Positions 47,679 through 56,670 of a stretch of 64,000 nt of DNA are shown in pieces (the first letter of the stretch is position 1; each line of letters opens with the position of its first letter). A program made the position numbers and the translations under genes. The notes below the pieces were generated by a model. It was given only the letters and a program-made list of their open reading frames with translations, was not told where the DNA came from and did no database searches. The stretch is from Solen grandis (taxonomy: Eukaryota > Mollusca > Bivalvia > Adapedonta > Solenidae), in contig CM037782.1 of NCBI GenBank assembly GCA_021229015.1, forward strand, positions 62,733,909 through 62,797,908, read 5' to 3'.

Positions 47679-48697
47679 AGCTCACCTGAGCATAGCTCAG
47701 GGAGAGCTTTTGGGATACTTGATTGTCCGTCGGCCGTCGTCCGTCGTCCGTCAACAATTTGATGTTTACACACTAGAGGCCACAATTTTGATCCAATCTT
47801 CCTCAAACTTGGTCAGAATGTTTGTCTTGATGATATCTTGAACCCTTTCAAAAATGGGTCAGGTCAGATCAAAAAGTAGGCCAGTAGGTCAAATCTTAGA
47901 AAAATCTTGTTTACACACTAGAGGCCACAATTTTGATTCAATCTTCCTCAAACTTGGTCAGAATGTTTGTCTTGATGATATCTTGAACCCTTTCGAAAAT
48001 TGGTCAGGTTGGATCAAAAAGTAGGTCAGAAGGTCAAATCTTAGAAAAATCTTGTTAACACACTAGAGGCCACAATTTTGATCCAATCTTCCTCAAACTT
48101 GGTCAGAATGTTAGTCTTGATGATATCTTGAACCCTTTCGAAAATGGGTCAGGTTGGATCAAAAAGTAGGTCAGTAGGTCAAATCTTAGAAAAATCTTGT
48201 TTACACACTAGAGGCTACAATTTTAATCCAATCTTCCTCAAACTTGGTCAGAATGTTTGTCTTGATGATATCTTGAACCCTTTCGAAAATGGGCTGGGCC
48301 GGACCGAAAAGTAGGTCAATAGGTCAAATCTTAGAAAAATCTTGTTTACACACTAAAGGCCACAGTTTTGATGCAATCTTCCTCAAACTTGGTCAGATTG
48401 TTTGTCATGATGATATCTCGAACCAGTTTGAAAATGGGTGGGGCTGGATAGAAATGTAGGTCAGTAGGTCAAATCTTAGAAAAATCTTGTTTATACTCTG
48501 AGGGCAACATTTTTGGTCCAATCATCCTCAAACTTTGGCAGAATGTTTGTCATGATGATATCTTTTGTGGATGGGGTCAGAAAATTCCTGAACATTGTTT
48601 CACCTCATCATCTTAATTCTAAAGCAATCTGTTTTGTACAGGCAATGAATGATACTTTTCTCAGGTGAGCGATCTAGGGCCATCTTGGCCCTCTTGT
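47679..48697 (+). mobile_element. Tandem-core (HINE-like) element, AGCTCACCTGAGC type
   Basis: The left end AGCTCACCTGAGCATAGCTC has its inverse CTCAGGTGAGC near the right end (48660-48670), followed by a hairpin AGGGCCA-TCT-TGGCCCT and CTCTTG. A CCGTCGTCCGTCGTCCGTC tract lies just inside the left end. The core is a 145-bp tandem repeat starting CACTAGAGGC at 47771, 47916, 48061, 48206, 48351 and about 48496. No coding. The right end abuts the gene-dense block that follows. Confidence 0.8.
47771..48570 (+). repeat. 145-bp tandem repeat core, about 5.5 copies
   Basis: The period is exactly 145 for the first five units, and divergence increases toward the right. Units share CACAATTTTGATCCAATCTT and CTTGATGATATCTTGAACCC. 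Confidence 0.95.
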
Positions 48698-48699
48698 TT

Positions 48700-48960
48700 C
48701 TTAAACTTGTCTATTGACTCGGTTTGCTTATTGTTCCATAATTTCAGCCCTATAGTGCAGAACTGAGAAACTTCTATCTTTAGACGCTTCAAGAAATCTT
48801 TCTGCTTCTTTTTTCTGGCCTCAGCCGCAGCCTTACCAGCCACAAGCCTATGGTCCTTGGTTGGCGGATTTGTCACCCTCTCCAGCGACTTCTGCGGCTC
48901 CGGCTCCAGTTGCGGCTCCGGCAGTTTTTCCTGCGGTAATATAACAAAGAGTCTAAAATG
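48700..48960 (-). pseudogene. V1: Pro/Glu-rich then Lys-rich fragment, unknown
   Basis: On the minus strand one continuous frame (about 48960 to 48740) runs from LPQEKLPEPQLEPEPQKSLE into KDHRLVAGKAAAEARKKKQKDFLKRLK. An acidic proline-rich segment is therefore followed by a basic helical segment. No ATG is found in this frame; the 5' part overlaps the start of V2 on the other strand. The C-terminal residues after about 48700 are encoded by the neighbouring repeat element, so the true C-terminus is lost. Function is unknown; it probably belongs to the virus-like block. Confidence 0.5.
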
Positions 48961-49985
48961 GATGAAGATATACCACTCTCAGATTTTACGACCGATATAG
49001 ATGCCGAGGATGACGATTTCTCTGAAATCACGTTATCTTTGCATGAAGGTGTATTGCGCAAAGGAACCGTCGATGACTACTATAATGCTTTGGGCGATAA
49101 GCCCCCCGCAGGGAGGGACTACACTAAGTGTGGGGGATCCAAGGGGAAAAGCTAGACTAATTAGCCACCCGGATTTAAACCTTTTTAATAGGCAAACTTT
49201 GGAACCCTTGTCATTAAGCACTATTGCCAGCCGTAGGGGTGGGGTGGATATTGTCAGAGATCAATTAGGTTTCCCAGACTGGGGTTGGAAAACTTTACCC
49301 CACGCGGCAGTGTCGAGTATAAGACAAGCTGATAGAGAGCTTGTGGAAGCTTAAACGTCGCTTGAGATGATGCCGCTTGAGGAAATGGACCAGTTTTCAA
49401 AGACCATCCATTATCAGCATTTGGAGGGCATGGGGGATCCACAATTTCATGAGCTTAGAGGCCTAGGTAAAGCAATGCAGACCCAGCGAGGCGAGCTTGT
49501 GAACAATCTGGCAAAGCTCTCCGAGCTTGATGAACATATTGCTCAAGAAAAAAAGAAGTTGGGGGAGACTGAGAATGATGAAATGAAGCGAAGAATTTGT
49601 GGAAGGCTCCAAGATCTCGAGCTCGAGCGGTCTGCACCTAGAGGCGGCTTCAACGAATAGGGAGGCCCTCAAGTCATAGATCAGCCAAATTCGGGAAACC
49701 TTTCGTAGAATTTTGAACGAAGACACCACTCTTGCTGAGAGGATTAAGACTCTATTCTGAGAACAGGGGATCACCCTGGTTTCAATTATTACAGCAATAG
49801 GAATGGCAGTTGGCTTCATCATTGAAGCGGTCACTGGAGGAGGAGGTGGAGCAGCACCACAGCCAAAGCCCCCTTCCAAGGGAGCGGGAGAATGGTTTAA
49901 AAAGCAGCTTAAAGCCCTAGGTGGTTTACTAGCGAAACTGGCTGGTAAGGCTGCAGCTGCTCTACCTGGCATTATAGGCAGCATA
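48958..49985 (+). pseudogene. V2: coiled-coil plus membrane-anchor protein, broken
   Basis: Starts ATG at 48958 with an acidic segment (DEDIPLSDFTTDIDAEDDDFS). After a frameshift near 49140 it continues with LISHPDLNLFNRQTLEPLSL and VDIVRDQLGFPDWGWKTL. A TAA at 49352-49354 interrupts, then the same frame gives a coiled-coil region (RGELVNNLAKLSELDEHIAQ, 49490-49550). After another frameshift near 49630 there are a TAG (49677) and a TGA (49758), then a hydrophobic membrane segment (ITLVSIITAIGMAVGFIIEA), a Gly/Pro linker and an amphipathic KALGGLLAKLAGKAAAALPG. The 3' end is cut at about 49984. Originally it was over 340 residues. Function is unknown; a virion or membrane-associated role is inferred. 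Confidence 0.6.
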
Positions 49986-50220
49986 AGACCAGAGCTCTCT
50001 TTTCATCTTCATGTGCCTTCGATGACACTTTAGAGGTGGGTCCCGGCTTTAGGGGTTCTGAAGTTGGCGGCCCTGCAATTTTTCCGTCTTGGGAGCTACC
50101 AGTCTGAGGCGCGTGCAGCGTCTGATGGTTTACATCAACCTCTCCGACGTTAAGGTCCGCCGTAGCCATTTTGATATTATTGTTGTACCCTACGATGCCG
50201 GAATTAATGTTTAGGACCAT
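49985..50220 (-). pseudogene. V3b: small protein with Pro/Gly-rich tail, 3'-truncated
   Basis: The start ATG at 50220-50218 overlaps the last codons and stop of V3a. It reads MVLNINSGIVGYNNNIKMAT, continues with VNHQTLHAPQTGSSQ and a PPTSEPLKPGPTSK linker, then KAHEDEKRALVL, where sequence identity with a natural-looking protein seems to stop. The final residues fall in sequence shared with the end of V2 on the other strand. A second Met (MATADLNV) could also be the start. No recognised domain. Confidence 0.5.
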
Positions 50221-51195
50221 GTTTTTGGGGGGCCATGTATAAACCCGTTCCGAAGAACATGTTGAGTTCGCTACCAGCGTATTGCAGCACGTTTTCATTG
50301 CGCGTTATTGAAGAGGGTATGTGCACTGGGGAGTTAATAGCATCCTCCACATTTGCTAAGAATTGCTTCTGCACCTTGAAGCCGATACTAGACTTGGTCT
50401 GCGCCTGAGCCCCTAGCAGAGCCCACACATAGGTGCGGATCGAGTCATTAATTCGCTCCATGCCGGCTTGAGTAAAGCCTTTCAAGTTATCGAGCACGAA
50501 CGTGCTTCAAGCGCCATCTACACCAGGATCTTGCTCTGTAAACTCAAAGTGAGCCTTCTTGGGGGGTCTCCAGTCACATTTGGAAATTCCACAAAAGCGG
50601 CCACCTGAGACCTCCTGACCAAATGTCATGTGCGCTGGGTCCCAATTTCCGACGTTCCTCCTAACAATGTGCTTGGGTGGACCATCATACCGGAAGTCCA
50701 TTTGAGTCCAAGCCACATGCCCTCTAGTGTGGACGTTGCCAAGGCCGGCACTGTTATAGGAAACCCTTTCCGACTCCAGTCTGTCTGGGGGTCGGCCCTA
50801 AATTCCTGGCTAATTCGTTCGAAAGCTCTCCTATCATACGCGTTATTAACCGGGTTCCAGGAAGGATCCTGGGGGAAGGCTCGTGGTATAATTACCGTGA
50901 AAGATGTAGACCGACTGGAGGAGGGGGTATTTATGCACCCCGTTCAGGAGGTTGTTAAACGAAATTTCACATCCGGCCGTTGCGCACCATATGACATAGT
51001 TGAGTTAATTCTGCCAAAACTGCATTGGGGTGCTCGTCCAAGCTAAGGCTGTGCCCTCTTTTTTGACTTGTGGCAGCCTATTACTTGTCCAGATATCTGG
51101 CATTTTAGCGAAGAAGACATTGTTGTGAGCAACTGTGATCATCATATACTTGAAGTTTTCGGCTACCAACCTTATAGACTGCTCCTGAGTTGAAG
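50204..51195 (-). pseudogene. V3a: large unknown structural-like protein, multiply broken
   Basis: Pieces in successive minus-strand frames keep one order. First comes VAENFKYMMITVAHNNVFFA and WTSNRLPQVKKEG (about 51165-51040), then after a frameshift near 51005 NSTMSYGAQRPDVKFRL. A TGA (50944-50946) follows, then VIIPRAFPQDPSW and AYDRRAFERISQEFR (about 50900-50800). A frameshift near 50755 leads to NVHTRGHVAWTQMDF and GNWDPAHMTFGQEV. A TGA (50507-50509) is followed by SIRTYVWALLGAQAQTKS and MFFGTGLYMAPQ to a TAA at 50204-50206. Total length would be about 330 residues. No known domain is visible. Hydrophilic, beta-like composition and position suggest a capsid or coat-type role, as inference only. 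An N-terminal Met was not found. Confidence 0.5.
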
Positions 51196-51232
51196 GTAAA
51201 AGCCTTCATTGTAATAGTAACTATGTTTCACA

Positions 51233-52296
51233 CTATTACCTATATTACAAAAGGGCCGACCTCCCTTCAACAGACGATTGACAATAGAGACGGACGTCTC
51301 CGGATTGGGTTGAAACGAACAGATGGGGAGGGCTTCTATGATGATGCCGCGCAATATGAGAGTCTATAATCCCCATGTGATGTACAATCTTCTAGGTTTT
51401 AAAGATGGATGGATAGAGGGTTCTGTAGAAGGAGACAGGCCTGTAGATTTGAGCTCTAACAAAATGCTTTTCATACACCTGGAGCAGCTTAACACCTCTG
51501 AGAACTCCTCAGACGGGGCTCCTAGTAATCTACTACTAGCTGTTGTTGCCATCGGCGACTGGAAATTCAGGGAAATCAAATCCTCGGTGTTTCCGAACCC
51601 GATTTCAAGGCGCTGCAGGCGGGCACCCTTTCAGAGCTCACACTCTCCATTAAAGACTTGGAGGGGAAGAGGATCGCGAACCTTGGAAATCCCCAAGTGG
51701 ATACAAACACTGCTTCCGTAAAGTCCGCTAAATCGGAAATCAACAAAAAATGGAAGCGTTTTACAAAAAAAGCTGCCGATGGTAGTAATAGTTTATTGAT
51801 GCAAGGTAATCTGAATATGGATAAAAATCGAATAGGAAACTTAGGTCTTCCTATAAGTTTGAATGATGCTGTAAATAAAATCTACGTTGATGAAAAAATA
51901 AGTCAAATCCCCAAGCCCGTAATAACTGTTGTGGTGGAGGAGCGCGGACCTTTGGTGGGCAGGGAATTTGAATGGTCATTCGGTTCAAACTCGAATCGTG
52001 AGAGTAATGGTAAAGTGGGCTACGTAATGATGAAAAGTGGAAGAATCCTCGCTATGTCACTGTCCGCAGTCGAAAATGATAAATCATTGAAAAAGGTAGC
52101 CGTAGGTGTAACTGTTAATGGTACTTTAAGAGACTGGATAGGTAAGACCGATCTCTCTTTTGCCACTGGAAGTACTTTCAACCCGCCGATAAAAGTTAGT
52201 CAAGGTGATATTATTAACTTTAGGACGCTTAATCGTGATCAGCCGAACAATGCTTCCGGAGTGGTTGCACTTCTAATTGAACTAGGCATGGTATAA
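51233..52296 (+). pseudogene. V4: fibre-like protein with NLG...YVDEK repeats, two frameshifts
   Basis: Begins ATG at 51233 (MFHTITYITKGPTSLQQTID), 25-40 bases from the divergent V3a. After a frameshift near 51372 it reads GFKDGWIEGSVEGDRPVDLS and FIHLEQLNTSENSSDGAPSN. After another near 51600 the open C-terminal part (to 52296) has IANLGNP, then LNMDKNRIGNLGLPISLNDA and NKIYVDEKI. The LNM..N.I.NLG.P...DA..K.YVDEK pattern occurs in fibre and adhesin shafts of phages and large DNA viruses. The last 110 residues are beta-rich (REFEWSFGSN, GYVMMKSGRILAMSLS) and could be a head domain. A surface-fibre role is inferred. Confidence 0.6.
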
Positions 52297-52308
52297 TACA
52301 TAAAAAAA

Positions 52309-52888
52309 ATGAAGGACGAAGTAACTCCTCCATCTCTTTATCCAAGCCTGCCCAGTGATGGACATGCTTACCCCCTGCAGGAGATAACCCGCATACAGAC
52401 TGACTTGATGCGTGAGGCTGAAAAAAGGGCCGGCCTTTGTAAACGCTGTTGATGGCGTTGACACCACTTTGGTGACTGCAGGTGGGCTTGGTATCTGGGG
52501 AGTTGGGCTCTTAGCAACAGTCTTAGCGCTTCCTGTTGCAATAGGACTAGAAGCAGTGTCACTAGGGTGTGCGGGGCTCTGAGTCATTGGTAAGATGGCC
52601 CAGCGTCGGCTTATTGCAAAATATGACAAGCACCGCCGCATCGAAACAATAGCCCGTGCTAAGCTGAATACCATCTCGGATATTATAAGCAAAGCCCTAG
52701 CGGACGGAGATATCTCTGCGGTGGAGAACAATCTAGTCCTGAAGGAGCTTCAAAAATTCAAAGACATGAAACAGTCGCTCCGCGACTAAAAGCCGTTGGA
52801 GAACGTGGATGAACTGAAAAAAAGATTTCTCGGGGAAGGTCGCAGAGAAGCACTTGCAGAACTTGTCAAAAAAGGGAATGGGTCCTAA
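52309..52888 (+). pseudogene. V5: two-helix membrane protein with coiled-coil tail, broken
   Basis: ATG at 52309, only 12 bases after V4 stops. The N-terminal 45 residues are soluble (PSLPSDGHAYPLQEITRIQT). After a frameshift near 52430 come AVDGVDTTLVTAG and two hydrophobic stretches (LGIWGVGLLATVLALPVAIG and LEAVSLGCAGL). A TGA at 52580-52582 is followed by IGKMAQRRLIAKYDKHRRIE and a helical region ISKALADGDISAVENNLVLK. A last frameshift near 52790 leads to EALAELVKKGNGS and TAA at 52886. Length would be about 190 residues. It looks like an integral membrane protein with a cytoplasmic helical domain. Function is unknown. Confidence 0.6.
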
Positions 52889-52934
52889 GCTGCGTGTGTA
52901 TTAGAGATTCAGACCCACCTCCTTTATACAGACA

Positions 52935-53230
52935 ATGTGCCCTCCAACGGTCGTAGATTTGATCGAGATAGGTCTGCCCGTCGTAGAACTAATCTTTGTG
53001 ATCTGGCTGGCTAAAAACGCCTCCCGACTTCCAGATCTCACTATGAGGCTCTCCAGGCTAGAAGACAAGCTCGAGAAGGAGCTCAAGTCGTTTAAAGACG
53101 ATCTCTAGTACGTGACAAGCTCACGAGGAAGCTCGAAGACGTCAAAAGACAAAATCAAGAGATCACGAGGGAGATCAAAGCCTTAAAAGTTGATTTCGCG
53201 GGCGTAAAAAATCAGTCCAGCACTCAATGA
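52935..53230 (+). pseudogene. V6: single-TM protein with long coiled coil, one frameshift
   Basis: ATG at 52935: MCPPTVVDLIEIGLPVVELI followed by FVIWLAKNAS gives one N-terminal membrane helix. It then has a heptad-like charged helix (RLSRLEDKLEKELKSF). The first frame stops at 53106-53108. One base over, the same coiled-coil character continues (TRKLEDVKRQNQEITREIKA) to a TGA at 53228, so a one-base indel is likely. Intact length would be near 98 residues. This is a spanin- or tether-like layout, but function is unknown. Confidence 0.55.
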
Positions 53231-53350
53231 GACCTACTCTGCTTACGCGGCCAAATTTTTTTGGGCCTGGGGTGGGTAGCCGAAATTTTGGTAGCTCCGG
53301 CAAAATACAGGGACGCCAATTAGAGACATGCTCCAGTTAGGCACACCAAA

Positions 53351-53539
53351 ATGCCTAAGAAAATGCAACTTTCTGCGGAAGCCATTCGGCACATTGATTC
53401 TAGCGAGATCGGGGTACATGCAGCAAAAACTAAATACAAAATAGGAGTAAAAAGGGTTCACTGTATTTGGCAAGGCTTGGAGGTGGCATCGGACGAAAAA
53501 AAGATCACATCAGTCAAAGAAGAGATGGGGCCCAACTAA
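53351..53539 (+). CDS. V7: 62-codon helix-turn-helix-like protein, intact
   Basis: Starts MPKKMQLSAEAIRHIDSSEI, then GVHAAKTKYKIGVKRVHCIW. The pattern A.R.I..SE.GV..AA.KY.I...RV..IW.G resembles a short helix-turn-helix of the kind found in small regulators and transposon N-termini. It ends with an acidic tail at TAA 53537-53539. It is the only gene of the block without a break. G-rich stretches containing GGTAGCCGAAATT lie on both sides (about 53275 and 53582) and could be regulatory or terminal repeats. A regulator of the element is a reasonable inference. Confidence 0.45.
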   Translation: MPKKMQLSAEAIRHIDSSEIGVHAAKTKYKIGVKRVHCIWQGLEVASDEKKITSVKEEMGPN

Positions 53540-53720
53540 GAAATAAGTAGGAGGTGGGTGAAAATTTGGGTGGCAAATTTTGGTAGCCGAAATTCACCAT
53601 CCAAATTTTTGCAGGTGGGGCGGCCGACATTTGCTCCTGCAAAAATGCGCTATCGCACTGAGTACACACAGGCTGGGGGCCCAAAGAGGGGGTGGGGCGG
53701 ACCCTGGCGGCCGACATTTG

Positions 53721-54860
53721 CGGTAGCTACGGCTATATTAATATCAAGTGTGGCTTTACATAACAAGGTGGGCCAGAATCCCCAGTCTGTATACTACTTA
53801 TGTTTGTATATGAATATTTTACATTATGTTTGCATATAATAGTTGGTACACACAAGTAATGATATGAAATGATGCAATTTCTGATATATTTACTCTTAAA
53901 ACTCCTTTGATAAAACTATATTCAACTTAAAACTTAATAGAAACTGTGAACTATCTATATAACTGGAAAAACAACACCTTTTCATTGCATATATGTCATT
54001 TTGTTAACACGTTTAAGTACTTTTATTGTATAGTTACTTTTACGATCGTGTCACAAATTTATGTAAACTTGTATGTTATACTTAACATAAAACAGCTCAT
54101 CTTTTTTCACATTAAACATTTTCACAGGTTGTTGTACTTGCAAATTAATTTAAAAGTTTTGACTCCAGATCATTTACATATACTGGTTATTGTTTTGTAA
54201 AATACACATATTGTTGGTGTTTCACTAATGCATGAAATCCCACCGTTTATAGAGAAAATATTTGATTATGCAGCATATATGCCTTTATAAATTCATGGTA
54301 TTAACACAATTATAGAAGTAAAATTAACTAATCTAATGTCCATGTATATTTTATGAAAAAACATAAATTACAAATAAAAACTTAAACTCTGAACATTGAA
54401 CATAATTCACCAAAATAACTTTTAAACATTTCAAATGCCGAATGTATGCATGTTTTCTCAGGTGACAAAAAGTAATTTAAGACCAATGTAACATCAATAT
54501 GTAGTTTATACCTTGTATACAAGACATATTGTGTCACATAAACTACAACTCAAAAAACGTATTAGACAATTTTTTCACATTGGTGTTAAACAAACCAAAT
54601 TAATTTCCGTATTTTCATCATAATTAAAAACGCTTTCATTTCCCTGTTGATAACGGTTCATCAACCTAAAAAATGATGGTCCTTGGGTTCTATCCATATT
54701 TTGTCCTCTTAAAAAGCCACTTTAAGCAGTCTTTTACTTTTGAACCCGTTTCCATAAATGTTACTTCAAAGGAAGCCCTCATCAATATCAGTCACCTATC
54801 CAACATACTAACAACTAACATACATCGTTATATACTGCTGCAATGAAATCCCCCTGTAAA
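53721..54860. other. AT-rich spacer
   Basis: No gene supported; an 84-codon frame (53946-54200) has AT-driven composition. Confidence 0.45.
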
Positions 54861-54869
54861 ATTTGGACA

Positions 54870-56640
54870 AAACATACTTGCTCTACCTCATCTTGTGTAT
54901 TTGTTGTCTCCTCCAATATGGTGGGTATTTCTTCTTCTTGTCTCTTCTCATCATCTACATTAAGTGTTGTCATGTACCTCAGATGTACTCACACTAGCAT
55001 TATTTTCTTCAGACTTTCTCTTAATAGTTTCAGACCAGATATATAATAGTTTCAGACCAGATATATTCCCTTTCAGTAAAGCATTCACTGCAGACACACG
55101 TGGTTTCCCTCACTATGACTTTATGACTTCATTTTCATTAACTCCAACAGCGTGAAGTTTAAGTGTCCCTTTTACAGTGTTCAAAAGATTCTGACAATAT
55201 TCAGTCTTTTTGCTTGAATCCTCGTTTTCTTTTTTTTCTACAAACATATACTTAATTTTGCTGTCTGTCTTTGATCCCATTCGTAAAAATCTTTCCCACA
55301 GGTGATGTTCACTTTCCTTACCTTTACGCTGTGTCAGCAGACCTCTTCATTACTCCCCCAATACCGTCACAGGCACCCTTCCCATGTCCGGCTTCAAAAT
55401 AATGCCAGCTTGCTTGCAGTCCAAAGAGATCAGGGTGTTGTGCAACTACATTAAACATCGCCTTCTTGCGATATTGTGAGGTTGGAGAGTCTGTCGAATA
55501 ATGTATAAATTTTACATTTGGACATATTCTTTTAACCCACTGTATGACCTTTTCTAGTATAGCTTGAACCAAAGAGGAATTATGATTTAATACTTTGGAA
55601 ACTACTACCATACTGGAGTGTGTTACTATGTCATTAAGGTATGTTACAACTGGATGAAGGGTTACTGATTCTTTGTTCCAGTAGGGACTTTGAATTTTCT
55701 CCAACTCTTTCACACTATAATTTTGTGCAAAATCCATTTGCACACATACATGGTCCCTTTTTTTCTTTCAGACCCTCTTTCATCGGAAATTGTGTTTTTG
55801 TACGACTGGCATGGCTCTTAAAATCAAATTCTGAAATTATTTCTTCTTTGAAGATTTTTGTTTTTCTTCGCACTTCAAGTAGTTTGGTTCGCTGCTTTCC
55901 ATCATCACATTTTACTCTTTTCCACTCCTTGAATTCGATTTCATTTTCTTTATGACTGAGCTCATTTTATCTTTCAGTTCAGTTGTATTAATTTTGTTGT
56001 TTCTGAAAAACTGTTGGGACGTGTGTTAATTGTCACCCCATATCTTTTTAAACATTGTAGTTTTAAAGCGAAAATTTGGTGCTTTGTACACAAGCATGTG
56101 ACCCTGCAAGCATAGTTAACAAGCATTACATGTTTTGGTCTTGCAGGGCAAAATGTGGCAAAACTGATTTTAGCATTTTGGTGTTCAGCTTTAAACTTTA
56201 GGTATATATTTCTAATGTAGTCATTAACTCTCTTTCAAGAAACTCCCTGATTCTCGTGTAGGTTTTTCTCTGTGTGCCTTTCATATTGAGCTCATCTTGC
56301 ATTTTTTTCTTGCACCTTACACATACACCCACAAGATTAGCCGCATATTGAGTCAGTTTATATTTCTTCAAGACCGTCCCAGTGACCATGTGTTTTATAA
56401 CATTATGCCCCCTTCTGTCACTCTTTGATATACTCTTTCTTAGTTCAGTGCAAAAATATATGTTTCTTATGTTCGAGTGTGAACCTGGTTCAGTCCCAGA
56501 TTCCTTCATTTCTTTTTCTGATATTGATTTAGGGGTTTTAGGACTTGCTTTCTTTGAGTTTGAAAATGTTCTTACTTCTTAATCTTGAATCTTCTGTCTC
56601 AGAGTCTGATTTTTTCGTTTCAGATTCTTTTTCACTTGTT
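54870..56640 (-). pseudogene. DDE-like transposase gene of the MDFAENY type, frameshifted
   Basis: Minus strand, N to C: MVTGTVLKKYKLTQYAANLV (in 56509-56198), then pieces in other frames (FKEWKRVKCDD, SHASRTKTQFPMKEGL, about 55930-55760). The best-preserved frame, 55743-55324, has QMDFAQNYS (2-10), PYWNKESVTLHPVV (20-33), HYSTDSPTSQYRKK (81-94) and WHYFEAGHGKGACDGIGG (113-130). After a stop or frame change it continues FLRMGSKTDSKIK and VKGTLKLHAVGVNE to about 55155. The spaced MDFA-D/S-TDSPTSQ/FEAGHGKG motifs suggest a DDE-type nuclease. I recall this family as widespread uncharacterised transposase-like proteins in marine invertebrates; the superfamily name is not certain. Several indels make it inactive. 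Confidence 0.65.
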
Positions 56641-56670
56641 TAAGGTATTCAGTCTTTTTTTCATACTTTT

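Larger units (their letters stand above)
48698..53720. mobile_element. Virus-like gene block: decayed fragment of a large DNA element
   Basis: About 5 kb of compact, intronless, GC-richer sequence holds about seven genes on both strands with short or overlapping intergenic spaces. Reading from the left: a minus fragment, a plus gene (V2), two overlapping minus genes (V3b, V3a), then plus genes V4, V5, V6 and V7. Most have several frameshifts or stops. Membrane segments, coiled coils and a fibre-like repeat protein suggest structural or virion-type functions. From memory, similar uncharacterised predicted proteins occur in cnidarian genomes. I see no PolB, integrase, packaging ATPase or protease. 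Polinton/adintovirus-like origin is one possibility. The left side may have been removed by the adjacent tandem-core element. Confidence 0.6.

Noticed and set aside
49463..49984. Minus-strand ORF of 173 codons
   Set aside because: It is antisense to V2, whose coiled-coil and membrane segments on the plus strand look genuine. The minus frame is long only because of GC-rich alanine/glycine codons.
50630..51046. Plus-strand ORF of 138 codons
   Set aside because: The opposite strand carries the natural-looking protein (AYDRRAFERISQEFR and neighbours) in the same place; the plus frame is a shadow.
48698..53720. Bacterial or phage contamination of the assembly
   Set aside because: The sequence is continuous with bivalve-type repeats on both sides without gaps, and heavy decay by indels fits residence in a host genome. 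A mis-join cannot be fully excluded from sequence alone.
55641..55955. Plus-strand ORF of 104 codons
   Set aside because: It is antisense to the MDFAENY-type transposase remnant.
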